Shown: positions 34,624 through 44,368, counted from the first letter of the stretch. The stretch: 54,261 bases of DNA from Actinomycetes bacterium (GCA_029781935.1 JAKOVT010000156.1:1-54261); one strand, 5' to 3'. Notes: generated by a model from the letters alone, not told the origin. Made by a program: numbers and translations.

Positions 34624-34843
34624 GACCCCACCTCCAGGCTCTCGGCGGACGGCCCGAGATGCAGCCGCCTGGTCCTGACACCTCCAGTCTCGTCCTCGCC
34701 CCCCGCCGACTCCACCCCTCGACCGGAGCCGACCACTCTCCGGACATGGCAGCGCTCCCGCACCCCGGGACCGGTCCGGAATCGGGAGCCGAGCAGGTCC
34801 GCCCCCTGATTCGAGGCGTCAGCGTTGGCTGTACCGCGCAGGC

Positions 34844-35512
34844 TCACGCATCCAGAGCGGGGTCGGAGGGGGCGAAGGGGAGCATGAGGACGGCACCGAC
34901 GAGGAAGCAGACGCCACCGGCGAAGGTGCCGACGTTGGCCCACCACAGGCTGACGAGCTCGCCCGACGCCAGCGTGAGCGCGCCGACCGCGGAGGCGCCG
35001 AAGAGGATCGACCCGATCATGTTCGCCCAGGCGATGACCCACGCGCGGTCGCGCACCCGGGTGAGGCGCCGCTGGTGCACGACCGGGGCGAGGGCGATCG
35101 CGCTGGAGACGAGGAACAGGATCGAGCCGATCGCGTCCGGGTTCCACACGCTCTGCGTGGAGTACGTCGCGCGGTCCGCCGCGTCGAGCGCCGCTCGCAG
35201 GGTCGTGATGTTGAACTCGACGGTGCCGACGAGCTGCACGGCCGCCGCGATCAGGTTCGCCCGGTCCGCCCGGTTCCAGGTGTGGAACGGTGCGGTCGCC
35301 TCGTCGTCGGGCGAACGCGAGGCCAGGGTCTGCAGCGACGCCGCGGTGGTGAAGAAGACCGACCCGACGAAGAACGTCCAGCCCGCGACGCTCGGGGACA
35401 GCGTCGTCGACAGGCTCAGCGGTACGCCGGCCATGAACAGCGCCGAGCCGATCGCGAAACCCCAACCGGCCCAGGTGATCCGGCGCTGCGAGAGCGACGG
35501 CGTACCGCTCAT
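34844..35512 (-). CDS. Multi-span membrane protein of unknown function
   Basis: Membrane protein of 222 residues with about six hydrophobic segments, beginning MSGTPSLSQRRITWAGWGFAIGS. A polar loop (SPDDEATAPFHTWNRADR) joins segments 2 and 3. I recognise it only as a type of conserved actinobacterial membrane protein of unknown function. ATG 35512 overlaps the stop of the upstream amidotransferase gene (ATGA), so the two are translationally coupled and probably work together. Confidence 0.8.
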   Translation of the reverse strand: MSGTPSLSQRRITWAGWGFAIGSALFMAGVPLSLSTTLSPSVAGWTFFVGSVFFTTAASLQTLASRSPDDEATAPFHTWNRADRANLIAAAVQLVGTVEFNITTLRAALDAADRATYSTQSVWNPDAIGSILFLVSSAIALAPVVHQRRLTRVRDRAWVIAWANMIGSILFGASAVGALTLASGELVSLWWANVGTFAGGVCFLVGAVLMLPFAPSDPALDA

Positions 35513-36345
35513 GCGCGGGCGTCCGGCACGAACTCGGCGTGGCGGTAGCCGCTGGCATCGAGGATCGCCACGGTCGACTCCGGCACCTCGCGGAACACGC
35601 CGGGCAGGTCGTTGAGCGGCTCCGAGACGACCACGTGCGCGTCGTCGCTGAACAGGCTCAGCCGCTCCTCGTCCGGGTACATCGCGCGCAGGTCCGCGAG
35701 GTCGGTGGAGTGGAACAGCGAGCGCGTGCGGCCCTGCGAGGAGTACCGGAACGCCCAGACGGTGCTGCCGTCCGTGACCGCGACCGAGCCCTGGAAGGGG
35801 AACGGCACGCCGTGCTGCTTCCCCACGCGTTCGACCTCCGCGAGAGCACGGGCCATGCCCGCGACGGGGTCGTCGCGCAGACCGAGCGTGAGCGCGAGGT
35901 GGAAGAGCACCTCCGAGTCCGTCGTACCGAGGATGTCCGGGTAGAGCTGCGGGTCGACCTGCAGGACGAGGTCGCGCTTGACGTCGCGGAAGCCCGAGAT
36001 CACGCCGTTGTGCATGAACAGCCAGCCGAGGTGCGCGAACGGGTGGCAGTTGGTCTGCTGGATCGGCGGACCGGCCGCCGCGCGCACGTGGCAGAAGAAG
36101 AGCGGCGAGGTCGTGGCCTCGCTGAGGGAGCGCAGGTTCCGGTCGTGCCAGGCCGGCTCGATGCTGCGGAACACGCCCGGATCGCCGCCGTCGACCGGGT
36201 ACCAGCCGAACCCGAATCCGTCGCCGTTCACCGTCTCCGCCCCGAGCGGCGAGTCGAGCGACTGCGCCACGATCGAGTGCACCGGATGCAGCAGCAGCTC
36301 GCTGGTGCGCAGCGGCGCCCCTCGGTACGCGAACCAACGGCACAT
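35509..36345 (-). CDS. Class II glutamine amidotransferase (YafJ/EgtC-like)
   Basis: N-terminal-nucleophile amidotransferase of 278 residues. It starts MCRWFAYRG, so Cys2 becomes the catalytic N-terminal nucleophile. Further signatures are NGDGFGFGWYP, CHVRAA, NCHPFAHLGWLFMHNGVI and TTDSEVLFHLAL, which bind glutamine and shape the active site. Stand-alone relatives include YafJ and EgtC, the gamma-glutamyl hydrolase of ergothioneine synthesis; no other egt gene is here. It is 75 bp downstream of the STAND ATPase pair and overlaps the next membrane protein gene, so it may share their transcript. Confidence 0.9.
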   Translation of the reverse strand: MCRWFAYRGAPLRTSELLLHPVHSIVAQSLDSPLGAETVNGDGFGFGWYPVDGGDPGVFRSIEPAWHDRNLRSLSEATTSPLFFCHVRAAAGPPIQQTNCHPFAHLGWLFMHNGVISGFRDVKRDLVLQVDPQLYPDILGTTDSEVLFHLALTLGLRDDPVAGMARALAEVERVGKQHGVPFPFQGSVAVTDGSTVWAFRYSSQGRTRSLFHSTDLADLRAMYPDEERLSLFSDDAHVVVSEPLNDLPGVFREVPESTVAILDASGYRHAEFVPDARA

Positions 36346-36420
36346 GGCGCCTCCCTCGCTCCCACCCTAGGCCGCACGGTGGGTCGAAGGGCCCCGGCCG
36401 ACCAGCCGACCGCAGCGGGG

Positions 36421-39066
36421 TTACGCCGAGGACGTGGCCGGGACGAGGCTGCGGGTCAACGCCTCCACGGCGTCGAGGTCGAGGTGGCGTCCGATCTGGC
36501 GGTTGCGCTCGAAGACCTCCTCGCCCGCCACCGCGCGCACCCCGTCGAAGATGGCCGCCATCACCGGCCGGAGACCGGGCCAGGGCACGATTCCGGCGCG
36601 GTCGCGCAGGGCGTGCGACGCGCCGACGAGCTGCGCCGCGACGTCGGGAGACTCGTTGCGGGCCAGGAGCACCGCGGCCAGCCCGTCGCACGCGAACGAG
36701 AGCGTCTCGGGGTTGCCGGCGAGGTGCCCGAAATGGGCGCCGCCCACGAGATCGCGCGCGGCGTCGTCGAGCGAGCCGCGGCCCAGGCGCGCGAAACCGC
36801 GTGCGACGAGCGTCTGGCCGCGCAGCATCGCGGAGTCGATCTCCTCGGCCTCCCGGAGGCCGCGATCGAGGGGTTCCTCGGCCTCGTCGAAGCGGCCGAG
36901 CTGGGCCAGGATCATCCCCGCGGTGCTCGAGCAGACCGAGGCCACGAACACGTTGCCCTGGGCGACGAGCTCCTTCCCCACGCGCAGGAACGTCTCGACC
37001 GAGCGCTCGTACTCCTCCGACAGCGGCGCCAGCGACGCGTCGAGGAACCCGCACAGCGCCAGTCCCTCCGCGTCGTCGAGGTCGGTGAAGCGTGCGGTCG
37101 CCTCGGCGAGGTGGCTCAACGCGGCGTCGTTGTCGCCCTGCTCCACGCCCGCGCCCGCGAGGGTCCACACCAGCCGCGCATGCGCCAGCGGTGAGAGCCG
37201 CTCGGGGTGGTCGATGGCGCGCTCGAGCCAGAGCCTGGCCTCCCGCGTGTGGTGGCGGGCCCACAGCCACAGCCACAGGTTGTAGCCGAGGTGCACGAGA
37301 GTGTCGGGGTCGCCGTCGGCCCACGCGCGCAGGCCGGCGATCCGGATGTTCGCGGCCTCGAGCTCGAGCCGCTCGAGCCAGCCCCCGTGCCCCTCCGTGG
37401 GCAGAGCGGCCTTCGCCCGCTCGGCCAGGTCGCGCACCCACGTCCGGTGAGCGAGGTCGATCTCCTCCGCGCGTCCCGACGCCTCGAGCTGCTCGCGCGC
37501 GTAGTCGCGCACGGTCTCGAGCATCGTGAACCGCGGCGCATCGACCACCGACGCATCGACGTCGAGCAGGCTGTGGTCGGCCAGCACCGCGAGCGACTCC
37601 AGCACGTCGCCGTCGATCCGTACGACGCTCTCCACTGCGGTGAGCGACATCCCGCCGACGAACGTCGACAGCTGCGCGAGCAGCTCGCGCTCCGGCGGAC
37701 GCAGCAGCTCGAAGCTCCACGCGAGGGTGGCCCGCATGGTCCGCTGCCGCTCGGGCAGGTCGGCGAATCGCGCCGCAGGCACGTCGAGCCTGCGGTCCAA
37801 CCGGTCCAGCAGCGCGGAGGGGGGCAGCAACCGACAGCGGGCCGCGGCCAGCTCGATCGCCAGCGGCAGGCCCTCGAGCCGCCGGCAGAGCGCCACCACG
37901 GCCGCCATCTCCTCGGAGTCCTCGGCGATCTCGAGGTCGGGTCGAGCCGCGCGCGCCCGGTCGAGGAAGAGCCGCACCGCGTCGGAGCGGCGTGCCTGCA
38001 GGTCGAGCGCGAGCGGGTCGCGGGTCGGCGACCCGAACCCGTCGTCGAGCACCGGCCCGAGGTCCAGCGGCCCGAGCGGGTAGTCGTACTCCGCCACCAG
38101 CCGGATCCGGGTTCGACTGGTGACCAGGACCGTGAGCCCGGGGCACGTGCCCACGAGCGCGGCGAGGTCGTCGGCGGCGTCGGTGACCTGCTCCGCGTTG
38201 TCGAGCACGAGCAGCAGCTCGCCGCGCTCGGCGAGCGCTTCCGCCACGGCGTCGACCGACGGCCGCTGCGTGTCCAGCCGGATCCCGAGGCGGCTGGCGA
38301 TGCTCGTGACGACCAGCCCGGGCTCGGGCACCTCCGACAGCGCGACGAGGACGACGCCGCCGGGGAAGTCGGGCTCGAGCCGATGCGCCGCCTCGAGCGC
38401 GAGGCGCGACTTCCCGATGCCGCCCATGCCGGTGATGGTCACGAGGCGTACGCCGTCGCGCCGGCACAGCTCCACCACGGCCTCGACGTCGCGGTCGCGG
38501 CCGACGAGCGAGCTGGTCGGCACGGGCAGCGACGTGATGCCGGCGACGTCGCCCGGTGCGGTGCGCAGGGGCCCGCTCGGCGTGCCGGTCTCCTGCGTGA
38601 CGGAGGCCGAGCCGAACGACTCGGCGAGCAGCGCGGCCAGGTCGTCGGACACCAGCCTGCCGAGCTCGTCGGCGTCGGAGTACAGACGCAGGCGCACACG
38701 CGGATCGTCGGCGACGTCGGCGAGCATCGCGGTCAGCTGCTCGTCGCGCTCGGGCGCCGGGTCGCGGACGTAGACCAGTTTCGGACGGTCGCCGCTGAGG
38801 CGGTACTCGTCCTCGAGGCCGGAGATGTCCATGCTGGGCGCGACCCAGCCGTAGCGCTGGGCGTAGATCGCCAGGAAGACGTGCGACTGCTCGAGGTAGG
38901 CGCGGTAGAGAGCGCGCGGCGGGTGCGGGCGGGCGCCCATCTCGAACATCACCGGCGCGAGACGCAACGACTCGATCGCCTGCTTCACGACGGCGCGCTC
39001 GGCGGCGAGCTCCCCGAGGGTCGAGCTCACGAACACGCGCAGCTTCTGGTCGGGCGTGAGGATCAT
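36421..39066 (-). CDS. STAND ATPase: DUF4062, NB-ARC-like NTPase and TPR-like repeats (A)
   Basis: Large signal-transduction ATPase of 881 residues. Residues about 9-155 are a DUF4062 domain opening LRVFVSSTLGELAAERAVV. The NTPase follows, with Walker A TGMGGIGKSR (K219), Walker B LLLVLDNAEQ, sensor-like VLVTSRTRIR, and GLPLAIELAAARCRLLPP, typical of the AfsR/LuxR-like branch. A winged-helix region comes next (about 420-500). The last ~350 residues are helical repeats of TPR type. There is no SARP or LuxR DNA-binding domain. In STAND proteins the repeats usually sense a partner and the N-terminal domain is the output; the target is unknown. Its ATG overlaps the stop of the upstream paralog (ATGA). 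Confidence 0.87.
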   Translation of the reverse strand: MILTPDQKLRVFVSSTLGELAAERAVVKQAIESLRLAPVMFEMGARPHPPRALYRAYLEQSHVFLAIYAQRYGWVAPSMDISGLEDEYRLSGDRPKLVYVRDPAPERDEQLTAMLADVADDPRVRLRLYSDADELGRLVSDDLAALLAESFGSASVTQETGTPSGPLRTAPGDVAGITSLPVPTSSLVGRDRDVEAVVELCRRDGVRLVTITGMGGIGKSRLALEAAHRLEPDFPGGVVLVALSEVPEPGLVVTSIASRLGIRLDTQRPSVDAVAEALAERGELLLVLDNAEQVTDAADDLAALVGTCPGLTVLVTSRTRIRLVAEYDYPLGPLDLGPVLDDGFGSPTRDPLALDLQARRSDAVRLFLDRARAARPDLEIAEDSEEMAAVVALCRRLEGLPLAIELAAARCRLLPPSALLDRLDRRLDVPAARFADLPERQRTMRATLAWSFELLRPPERELLAQLSTFVGGMSLTAVESVVRIDGDVLESLAVLADHSLLDVDASVVDAPRFTMLETVRDYAREQLEASGRAEEIDLAHRTWVRDLAERAKAALPTEGHGGWLERLELEAANIRIAGLRAWADGDPDTLVHLGYNLWLWLWARHHTREARLWLERAIDHPERLSPLAHARLVWTLAGAGVEQGDNDAALSHLAEATARFTDLDDAEGLALCGFLDASLAPLSEEYERSVETFLRVGKELVAQGNVFVASVCSSTAGMILAQLGRFDEAEEPLDRGLREAEEIDSAMLRGQTLVARGFARLGRGSLDDAARDLVGGAHFGHLAGNPETLSFACDGLAAVLLARNESPDVAAQLVGASHALRDRAGIVPWPGLRPVMAAIFDGVRAVAGEEVFERNRQIGRHLDLDAVEALTRSLVPATSSA

Positions 39067-41612
39067 CCCGGGATGCCCTGCCCCTCATGGCTTCTCGCGT
39101 GCTCCACGATCTGGTCGAGCGAGGCGCACGAGCCCTCGGCGTAGGCCTTCTCGAAGTCGTCCGGTGCGATCTCCTTCACGCGCGCGATCGTCTCGACATG
39201 GGCGCGCTCCTCGGTGAGCGGTCGGCGTACGTCGAGCGCAGCCCGCAGACCCGCGGCGCCGCCGTAGAGCCATCCCGCCTCGGCGGTGCGGCCGGCGAGA
39301 CCGAGAGCGCTCGCGAGGACGTCGACGGCGTCGACGAGGTCCCACGTGTCGTCGAGGGTGGCGTAGCCCTCGACGGCGTCGCGGGCGACGCGTGCAGCGC
39401 GGTCGAGCTCGCCGAGGCTGAGCAGCGCGGTGGCGGTGTTCATCCGCGCCCGCGCCAGCAGCTCGACCGAGCCCATCTGCTTCGAGAGCTCCTGCACCTC
39501 GTCGTAGAGCTCGATCGCCTCGGCGTCGGCACCGCGGTGGTGCGCAGCGACACCGAGGTTGTTGAGCACCGATGCTCGGCGCACGACGTCGTCGACACCG
39601 TCGAGGGCCTCGAGGCTCCTGCGCCACCAGCCCTCGGCCGACTCGACGTCGCCGCGGTCGAACGCGACGTTGCCGAGGAACCGAAGCGACGCCGAGATAG
39701 CAGCCGGATCCCCTTGCTCCTCACGGATCTCCAGCGACTCGCGGTACTGCCGCTCGGCGACGTCGTAGTCGCCGCGGGCGCGCGACAGGTAGGCGGCGCC
39801 GTTGAGCAAGTCGCTGCGCAGGTCGGTGCGCTGCCCGGCCGAGAGCGCGAGCGCGCGGTCGAGCCAGCGCCGGCCCTCGCTGAAGTGGCAGTGCGCGCGC
39901 CAGAACGGCCCGAGAGACGCCGCGAGGCGCAGGAGCGTCTCGACGTCGCGGCTGCGGTCGGCCCAGTCGAGCGCCACGCGGATGTCGTCGTGGTGGTGCT
40001 CGAGGATGCCGAGCCAGCCCTCGAGCTCGGCCGGCCCGTTGCGCGCCGCGCGCTCGACCACGCGCAGCACGCCCTGCGCATGACGGGAGTGGACGTCGTC
40101 GGCCTCCCCCGACTCGGCGAGGTGCTCGTGCGCGTACTCGCGGATCGTCGACAGCATCACGAAGCACGGCTCGCCCGTGACGGGCTCGGCGTCGGTCGTG
40201 CGCACGAGGCTCTTGCCCACGAGGCTGTCGAGGAGGTCGAGCACGTCGAGCGCCGGCTCGTCGATCACCGCCTCGGCGCCCCACAGCGTGAAGTCGCGGG
40301 GGAAGACGGCGAGGCGGCGGAACACGACCTGCTCCTCCTCGGAGAGCAGCGCATGGTCCCAGTCGAGCGTGGTGCGCAGCGCACGCTGGCGCTCGGGCAG
40401 GTCGAGCGGGCCGTCGCCGAGGACGTCGAGCGCGTGCGCGAGCCGGCCGAGCAGGGTGGTGGGCGGCAGCAGGCGGGTGCGCGCGGCGGCGAGCTCGAGC
40501 GAGAGCGGTACGCCGTCGAGCCGCCGGCAGATCTCCGCGGCCGCGGCCCGGTCGGCGTCGGACATCGCCCGGTGGGGGTTCGCGGCCGCAGCGCGCTCCA
40601 GGAACAGCTCGAGCGCAGCGCTGTGCGCGGGGTCGGTGTCGCCGGCCTCGGGCGTGCGCAGGGGAGGCAGCGGGTACTCCTGCTCACCGCGCACGCGCAG
40701 GACGCTGCGGCTGGTGACGAAGAACCGCACTCCCGGAGCGCTCGCGAGCAGGTCGAGCACGAGGGGCGCGGCGGTGGTGACGTTCTCGAAGCTGTCGAGC
40801 AGGATCAGCGCCTGCATGCTCGCGAGGTACGTCTTGAGGCTCTGCACCGGCAGCGCGCCGGCCGACTCCCGCACGCCGAGCGCGTGCGCCACGGTCGGGG
40901 CCACGAGCGCCGGGTCGCGCACGCCGGCGAGGTCGACGAACCAAGCGCCGTCGCGGAACTGCCCCTCGCAGCACGCCGCGACCTCGATCGCCAGGCGCGA
41001 CTTCCCGATGCCTCCCGGTCCGGTCAGGGTGACCAGCCGCGCCTCGCGGGTGATGAGCGAGCACACCTCCTCGACCTCGCGGTCGCGTCCCACGAGCCGG
41101 TGCCACGGCGCGGGGATCCGGGCCCGGGGTCCCGGTCGCGGTCCGCCCGTCTCGGCGGCGGGTGCGCTCGCCTGCTGCGGGATGCTCGGCGTACCGCCGG
41201 TGAACGCCTCCATGAGCACCATCGAGACGTCGTCGGCGACGAGGCGCGCGAGCTCGTCGGCGTCGGAGACCCGGCGGTAGGACGTGAGGTCGTCGGCCTG
41301 GATCCGCTTGAGCAGGAGGGCGAGGTGGTCGTCGCGCCGATCGCTGCCGGGCATCACGTAGACCAGGCGCGGTCGGCGTCCGGCGGCCAGGTAGTCGGCC
41401 TCGAGGCCCGAGACGCCGCGCTCGAGGTCGATCTCGCCGTAGCGGTCGCCGTAGACGCCCACGAAGATGTCGGCCTCGCGCACGTCGGGGACGTCGAGGT
41501 CGGCGCGCAACGGCGCCAGCGCCGCCCGCACCGCCTGCGCCTCGCGCGGCAGCTCGACGTCGTCGATCGACAGGTGCACGCGCACGGTGCGCACGCTCGT
41601 CCTGCTCGCCAC
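39063..41612 (-). CDS. STAND ATPase: diverged DUF4062, NB-ARC-like NTPase and TPR repeats (B)
   Basis: Paralog of the next gene, 849 residues. The N-terminal ~145 residues match the DUF4062 region of protein A in parts such as EADIFVGVYGDRYGEIDLERGVSGLEADYLAAGRRPRLVYV, but the VFVSST opening is replaced by VRVHLSIDD. The NTPase has Walker A TGPGGIGKSR (K204), Walker B ALILLDSFEN, FVTSRSVLR and GVPLSLELAAARTRLLPP. A winged-helix region follows (about 385-470), then clear TPR-like repeats including RFLGNVAFDRGDVESAEGWW and NNLGVAAHHRGADAEAIELY. GTG 41612 has GGAGG 5 nt upstream. It is the first gene of the minus-strand unit and is coupled to protein A by a 4-bp overlap. Confidence 0.87.
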   Translation of the reverse strand: MASRTSVRTVRVHLSIDDVELPREAQAVRAALAPLRADLDVPDVREADIFVGVYGDRYGEIDLERGVSGLEADYLAAGRRPRLVYVMPGSDRRDDHLALLLKRIQADDLTSYRRVSDADELARLVADDVSMVLMEAFTGGTPSIPQQASAPAAETGGPRPGPRARIPAPWHRLVGRDREVEEVCSLITREARLVTLTGPGGIGKSRLAIEVAACCEGQFRDGAWFVDLAGVRDPALVAPTVAHALGVRESAGALPVQSLKTYLASMQALILLDSFENVTTAAPLVLDLLASAPGVRFFVTSRSVLRVRGEQEYPLPPLRTPEAGDTDPAHSAALELFLERAAAANPHRAMSDADRAAAAEICRRLDGVPLSLELAAARTRLLPPTTLLGRLAHALDVLGDGPLDLPERQRALRTTLDWDHALLSEEEQVVFRRLAVFPRDFTLWGAEAVIDEPALDVLDLLDSLVGKSLVRTTDAEPVTGEPCFVMLSTIREYAHEHLAESGEADDVHSRHAQGVLRVVERAARNGPAELEGWLGILEHHHDDIRVALDWADRSRDVETLLRLAASLGPFWRAHCHFSEGRRWLDRALALSAGQRTDLRSDLLNGAAYLSRARGDYDVAERQYRESLEIREEQGDPAAISASLRFLGNVAFDRGDVESAEGWWRRSLEALDGVDDVVRRASVLNNLGVAAHHRGADAEAIELYDEVQELSKQMGSVELLARARMNTATALLSLGELDRAARVARDAVEGYATLDDTWDLVDAVDVLASALGLAGRTAEAGWLYGGAAGLRAALDVRRPLTEERAHVETIARVKEIAPDDFEKAYAEGSCASLDQIVEHARSHEGQGIPG

Positions 41613-41850
41613 CGGCCCCTCCGCGCCCCCGGAGCGGCCCGAGCGCCGCGCCTGCACCCAGAGTGGCACAGGAGGCGCACCAGCAACACAGGGTTGCCTT
41701 GCCTGGACGATCTTCAGGGGTCGAGCCCCTCGACGGCTCCTGGGTCGGCGGGACGCCCTCCACCGCTCGACGCCGGATCCGCGCCCCGCGGCCGCCCCCG
41801 AGCACGTGTCCTCCGCGGGACGGGGCGCGACCCCCGCTGGCCGCGGGTGC

Positions 41851-42363
41851 TCAGGCCGTGGCGAACAGAGCGGCGGGGCTTGCGGCGTACGCCAGCATCC
41901 AGCGCGGCTGGATCCGGAGGTAGGCGATATCGGGCGCCCAGGTCGAGGGCGAGGCGCCGTAGTACGTCGTGAGGTGCTCGTCGACCATCGCGAAGTCCGG
42001 ATGCTCGGGGGTGAGCCGCTCCGCGGTGCCGTGCGTGAAGATCCCGAGCTCCTCCCCGCGCGCATGGGTGGCGCTCACCGCCGGCCGGGCGGCGAGGTGA
42101 CGGGCCTTCGTGGCGCTGGCGTCGGTGGTGAAGACCCAGCGCCCGTGCAGGAAGTGGCCGTCGACGCAGGAGGTGAGCGGTCGCCCGTCGGCGGTCGCGG
42201 TCGCGACCACGAGCACCTGCATCCCGACGAGCAGCTGGGCCATCTGCTCCGCCGACAGCCGCCGCTCCGGAGTCATGATCGCGAGCAGGTGCTCGTTGTC
42301 CGACGCGATCGACGCGTCGAGCAGCTCCTGCAGCTCCGCGATCTCATCAGCAGTCTCGAGCAC
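41851..42363 (-). CDS. Pyridoxamine 5'-phosphate oxidase-family (FMN split-barrel) protein
   Basis: Predicted flavin- or deazaflavin-binding protein of 170 residues. The split-barrel core is LLVGMQVLVVATATADGRPLTSCVDGHFLHGRWVFTTD. Then comes KARHLAARPAVSATHARGEELGIFTHGTAERL, the usual continuation in this family. The first ~30 residues form an acidic helix (LETADEIAELQELLDASI). The reaction is unknown; actinobacterial relatives use F420, FMN or heme. GTG 42363 has GGAGG 4 nt upstream. The next gene downstream on this strand is the STAND pair, 239 bp away, so it is probably a separate unit. Confidence 0.8.
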   Translation of the reverse strand: MLETADEIAELQELLDASIASDNEHLLAIMTPERRLSAEQMAQLLVGMQVLVVATATADGRPLTSCVDGHFLHGRWVFTTDASATKARHLAARPAVSATHARGEELGIFTHGTAERLTPEHPDFAMVDEHLTTYYGASPSTWAPDIAYLRIQPRWMLAYAASPAALFATA

Positions 42364-42480
42364 AGCACCTCCCAGGTCCGACACACCGACCCTGAGCCAC
42401 CCGTCCCCCGAGGTCAACCATTCCCTCTGGAGGGGTGAGAGGCACGTAGGGGGGTCGTCCACCCATCCATCAGCGGGGGG

Positions 42481-44334
42481 TCAGGGGCCGGACAGGAGCT
42501 CGAGGAAGCGCGCTCCGTACTTCTCGGCCTTGACCGGGCCGATGCCGTTCACGGCGAGGAGCTGCTCGGGCGTCTGCGGTCGCGCGGCGACGAGCTCCCA
42601 GAGCGTGCGGTCGGGGAAGACGACGTACGGCGGGACTCCCTCCGCGTCGGCGAGGGCACGGCGCTCGGCGCGGAGCACCTCGAAGAGCGCGCGGTCGTCG
42701 TCGGTGACGTCGGCCGGGGCGCCTCCGGGCGACGACGCACGGGCCTTCTTCACGCGCGCGGGTGTCGCGGTCATCCGGCGCAGCATCACGGTCTCGCGAC
42801 CTTCGAGCACCGGACGCGCCTTCTCCGTGACGGTGAGGGCGCCCATGCGCGACGGGTCGGGCGAGAGCAGGCCGCGCGCGACGAGCTGGCGGATCACCGA
42901 CCGCCACTCCTGGTCCGACAGCTCGACGCCGACGCCGAACGTCGGCAGGTCGTGGTGGTTCCAGCTCTCGATCTTGGCCGTCTTCTTGCCGCGCAGGACG
43001 TCGATGATGTGACCGGCACCGAACCGCTGACCCGTGCGGATCACGGCCGACAGCGCCTTCTGCGTGTCGACCGTGGCGTCGTACAGCTCCGGCGGCGAGA
43101 GGCAGGTGTCGCAGTTGCCGCAGTCGCCCGACTCCTCGCCGAAGTACGCGAGCAGCACCCGACGGCGGCAGGTGGCGGCCTCGGCGTACCCGAGCATGGC
43201 GTCGAGCTTCATCTGCTCCACGCGCTGCTGCTCGACCGACGCGCCCCCGCCGCTGATGAACTGCGACTGCGCGACGACGTCGGCGAGGCCGTACGCCATC
43301 CACGCGACCGACGGCTCGCCATCGCGGCCGGCGCGTCCGGTCTCCTGGTAGTAGCCCTCGAGGCTCTTGGGGATGTCGACGTGGGCGACGAATCGCACGT
43401 CGGGCTTGTCGATGCCCATGCCGAACGCGATCGTCGCGCAGACGACCACGCCGTCCTCGCGACGGAACCGCTGCTGCGCGGCGCTGCGCTCGTCGCCGTG
43501 CATGCCGGCGTGGTAGGCGATCGCGTCGTAGCCGTTGTCGCGCAGCAGCTGCGCGAACTCCTCCGTGCGCTTGCGCGACTGGCAGTAGACGATGCCGGTC
43601 TGGCCGCGGAAGCCCTCGCCGTCGTCGCCCTGGGCGAGGAACCGCAGCAGCTGTGCGCGGACGTCGTTCTTCTCCTCGACGACGTACCGGATGTTCGGTC
43701 GGTCGAAGCTCGTGACGAACTCGCGGGCCTCGGTGAGCCCGAGCCGCTGGTGGATCTCGCGACGCGTGATGGCGTCGGCCGTGGCGGTGAGCGCGATCCG
43801 CGGTACGCCGGGGAAGCGCGAGGTGATCTCCGCGATCCGCAGGTACTCGGGGCGGAAGTCGTGTCCCCACGCGCTCACGCAGTGCGCCTCGTCGATCGCG
43901 AACAGCGCGATGCCCCCGCTGTCGGCTACCTCGTCGAGCGTGGTGAGGAAGCTCGGCGTGAGAAGGCGTTCCGGGGCGACGTACAGCAGGTCGAGCTCGC
44001 CGGAGCGCAGCGCCTGCCGGGTGCGGTAGACCTCCTCGTCCGACGACGTCGAGTTCCAGTACGACGCGCGCACGCCGAGCAGCCGGAGCGCCTCGACCTG
44101 GTCGTGCATCAGCGCGATGAGCGGCGACACCACGATCCCGACGCCCGGCCGCACCAGCGACGGCAGCTGGTAGCACAGCGACTTCCCGCCGCCGGTCGGC
44201 ATGAGCACGACCGAGTCCTCGCCCGCGATGGTCCGCTCGACGATCTCCGCCTGAGCCCCCCGGAACGACGAGAACCCGAACACCTCACGAAGCACCCGCA
44301 CCGCGTCGTCGCCCACGACCTCGACCCTAGCCAT
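42481..44334 (-). CDS. recQ: ATP-dependent DNA helicase RecQ
   Basis: 3'-5' DNA helicase of 617 residues with the full bacterial RecQ layout. Motif I is MPTGGGKSLCYQLP (K51), motif II is IDEAHCVSAWGHDFRPEY, and motif VI is YYQETGRAGRDG. The zinc-binding part of the RQC region is CRRRVLLAYFGE with CGNCDTC. A winged helix follows, and an HRDC domain closes the protein (WELVAARPQTPEQLLAVNGIG). It acts in recombination and replication-fork repair. ATG 44334 begins MARVEVVGDDAVRVLREVFG. Short related palindromes (44344-44368 and 44406-44441) lie just upstream. Confidence 0.94.
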   Translation of the reverse strand: MARVEVVGDDAVRVLREVFGFSSFRGAQAEIVERTIAGEDSVVLMPTGGGKSLCYQLPSLVRPGVGIVVSPLIALMHDQVEALRLLGVRASYWNSTSSDEEVYRTRQALRSGELDLLYVAPERLLTPSFLTTLDEVADSGGIALFAIDEAHCVSAWGHDFRPEYLRIAEITSRFPGVPRIALTATADAITRREIHQRLGLTEAREFVTSFDRPNIRYVVEEKNDVRAQLLRFLAQGDDGEGFRGQTGIVYCQSRKRTEEFAQLLRDNGYDAIAYHAGMHGDERSAAQQRFRREDGVVVCATIAFGMGIDKPDVRFVAHVDIPKSLEGYYQETGRAGRDGEPSVAWMAYGLADVVAQSQFISGGGASVEQQRVEQMKLDAMLGYAEAATCRRRVLLAYFGEESGDCGNCDTCLSPPELYDATVDTQKALSAVIRTGQRFGAGHIIDVLRGKKTAKIESWNHHDLPTFGVGVELSDQEWRSVIRQLVARGLLSPDPSRMGALTVTEKARPVLEGRETVMLRRMTATPARVKKARASSPGGAPADVTDDDRALFEVLRAERRALADAEGVPPYVVFPDRTLWELVAARPQTPEQLLAVNGIGPVKAEKYGARFLELLSGP

Positions 44335-44343
44335 CCGCTGTCC

Positions 44344-44368
44344 GGTGACGAGGAGGCACTCCAGTGCC
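44344..44368. repeat. Palindromic repeat family E, copy 1 (half diverged)
   Basis: The segment begins GGTGACGAGGAGGCACTCC and aligns with the left and middle parts of copy 2. Its own GGCACT/AGTGCC arms form a 6-bp hairpin. It ends 10 bp upstream of the recQ start codon. Confidence 0.5.

Noticed and set aside
35509-36345. Ergothioneine gene egtC
   Set aside because: The fold fits, but no egtA, egtB, egtD or egtE is near, so only the broader class II amidotransferase call is supported.
36421-41612. SARP/AfsR-type or LuxR antibiotic regulators
   Set aside because: The NTPase and TPR parts resemble AfsR, but no SARP or LuxR DNA-binding domain exists at either end; the N-terminal domain is DUF4062.
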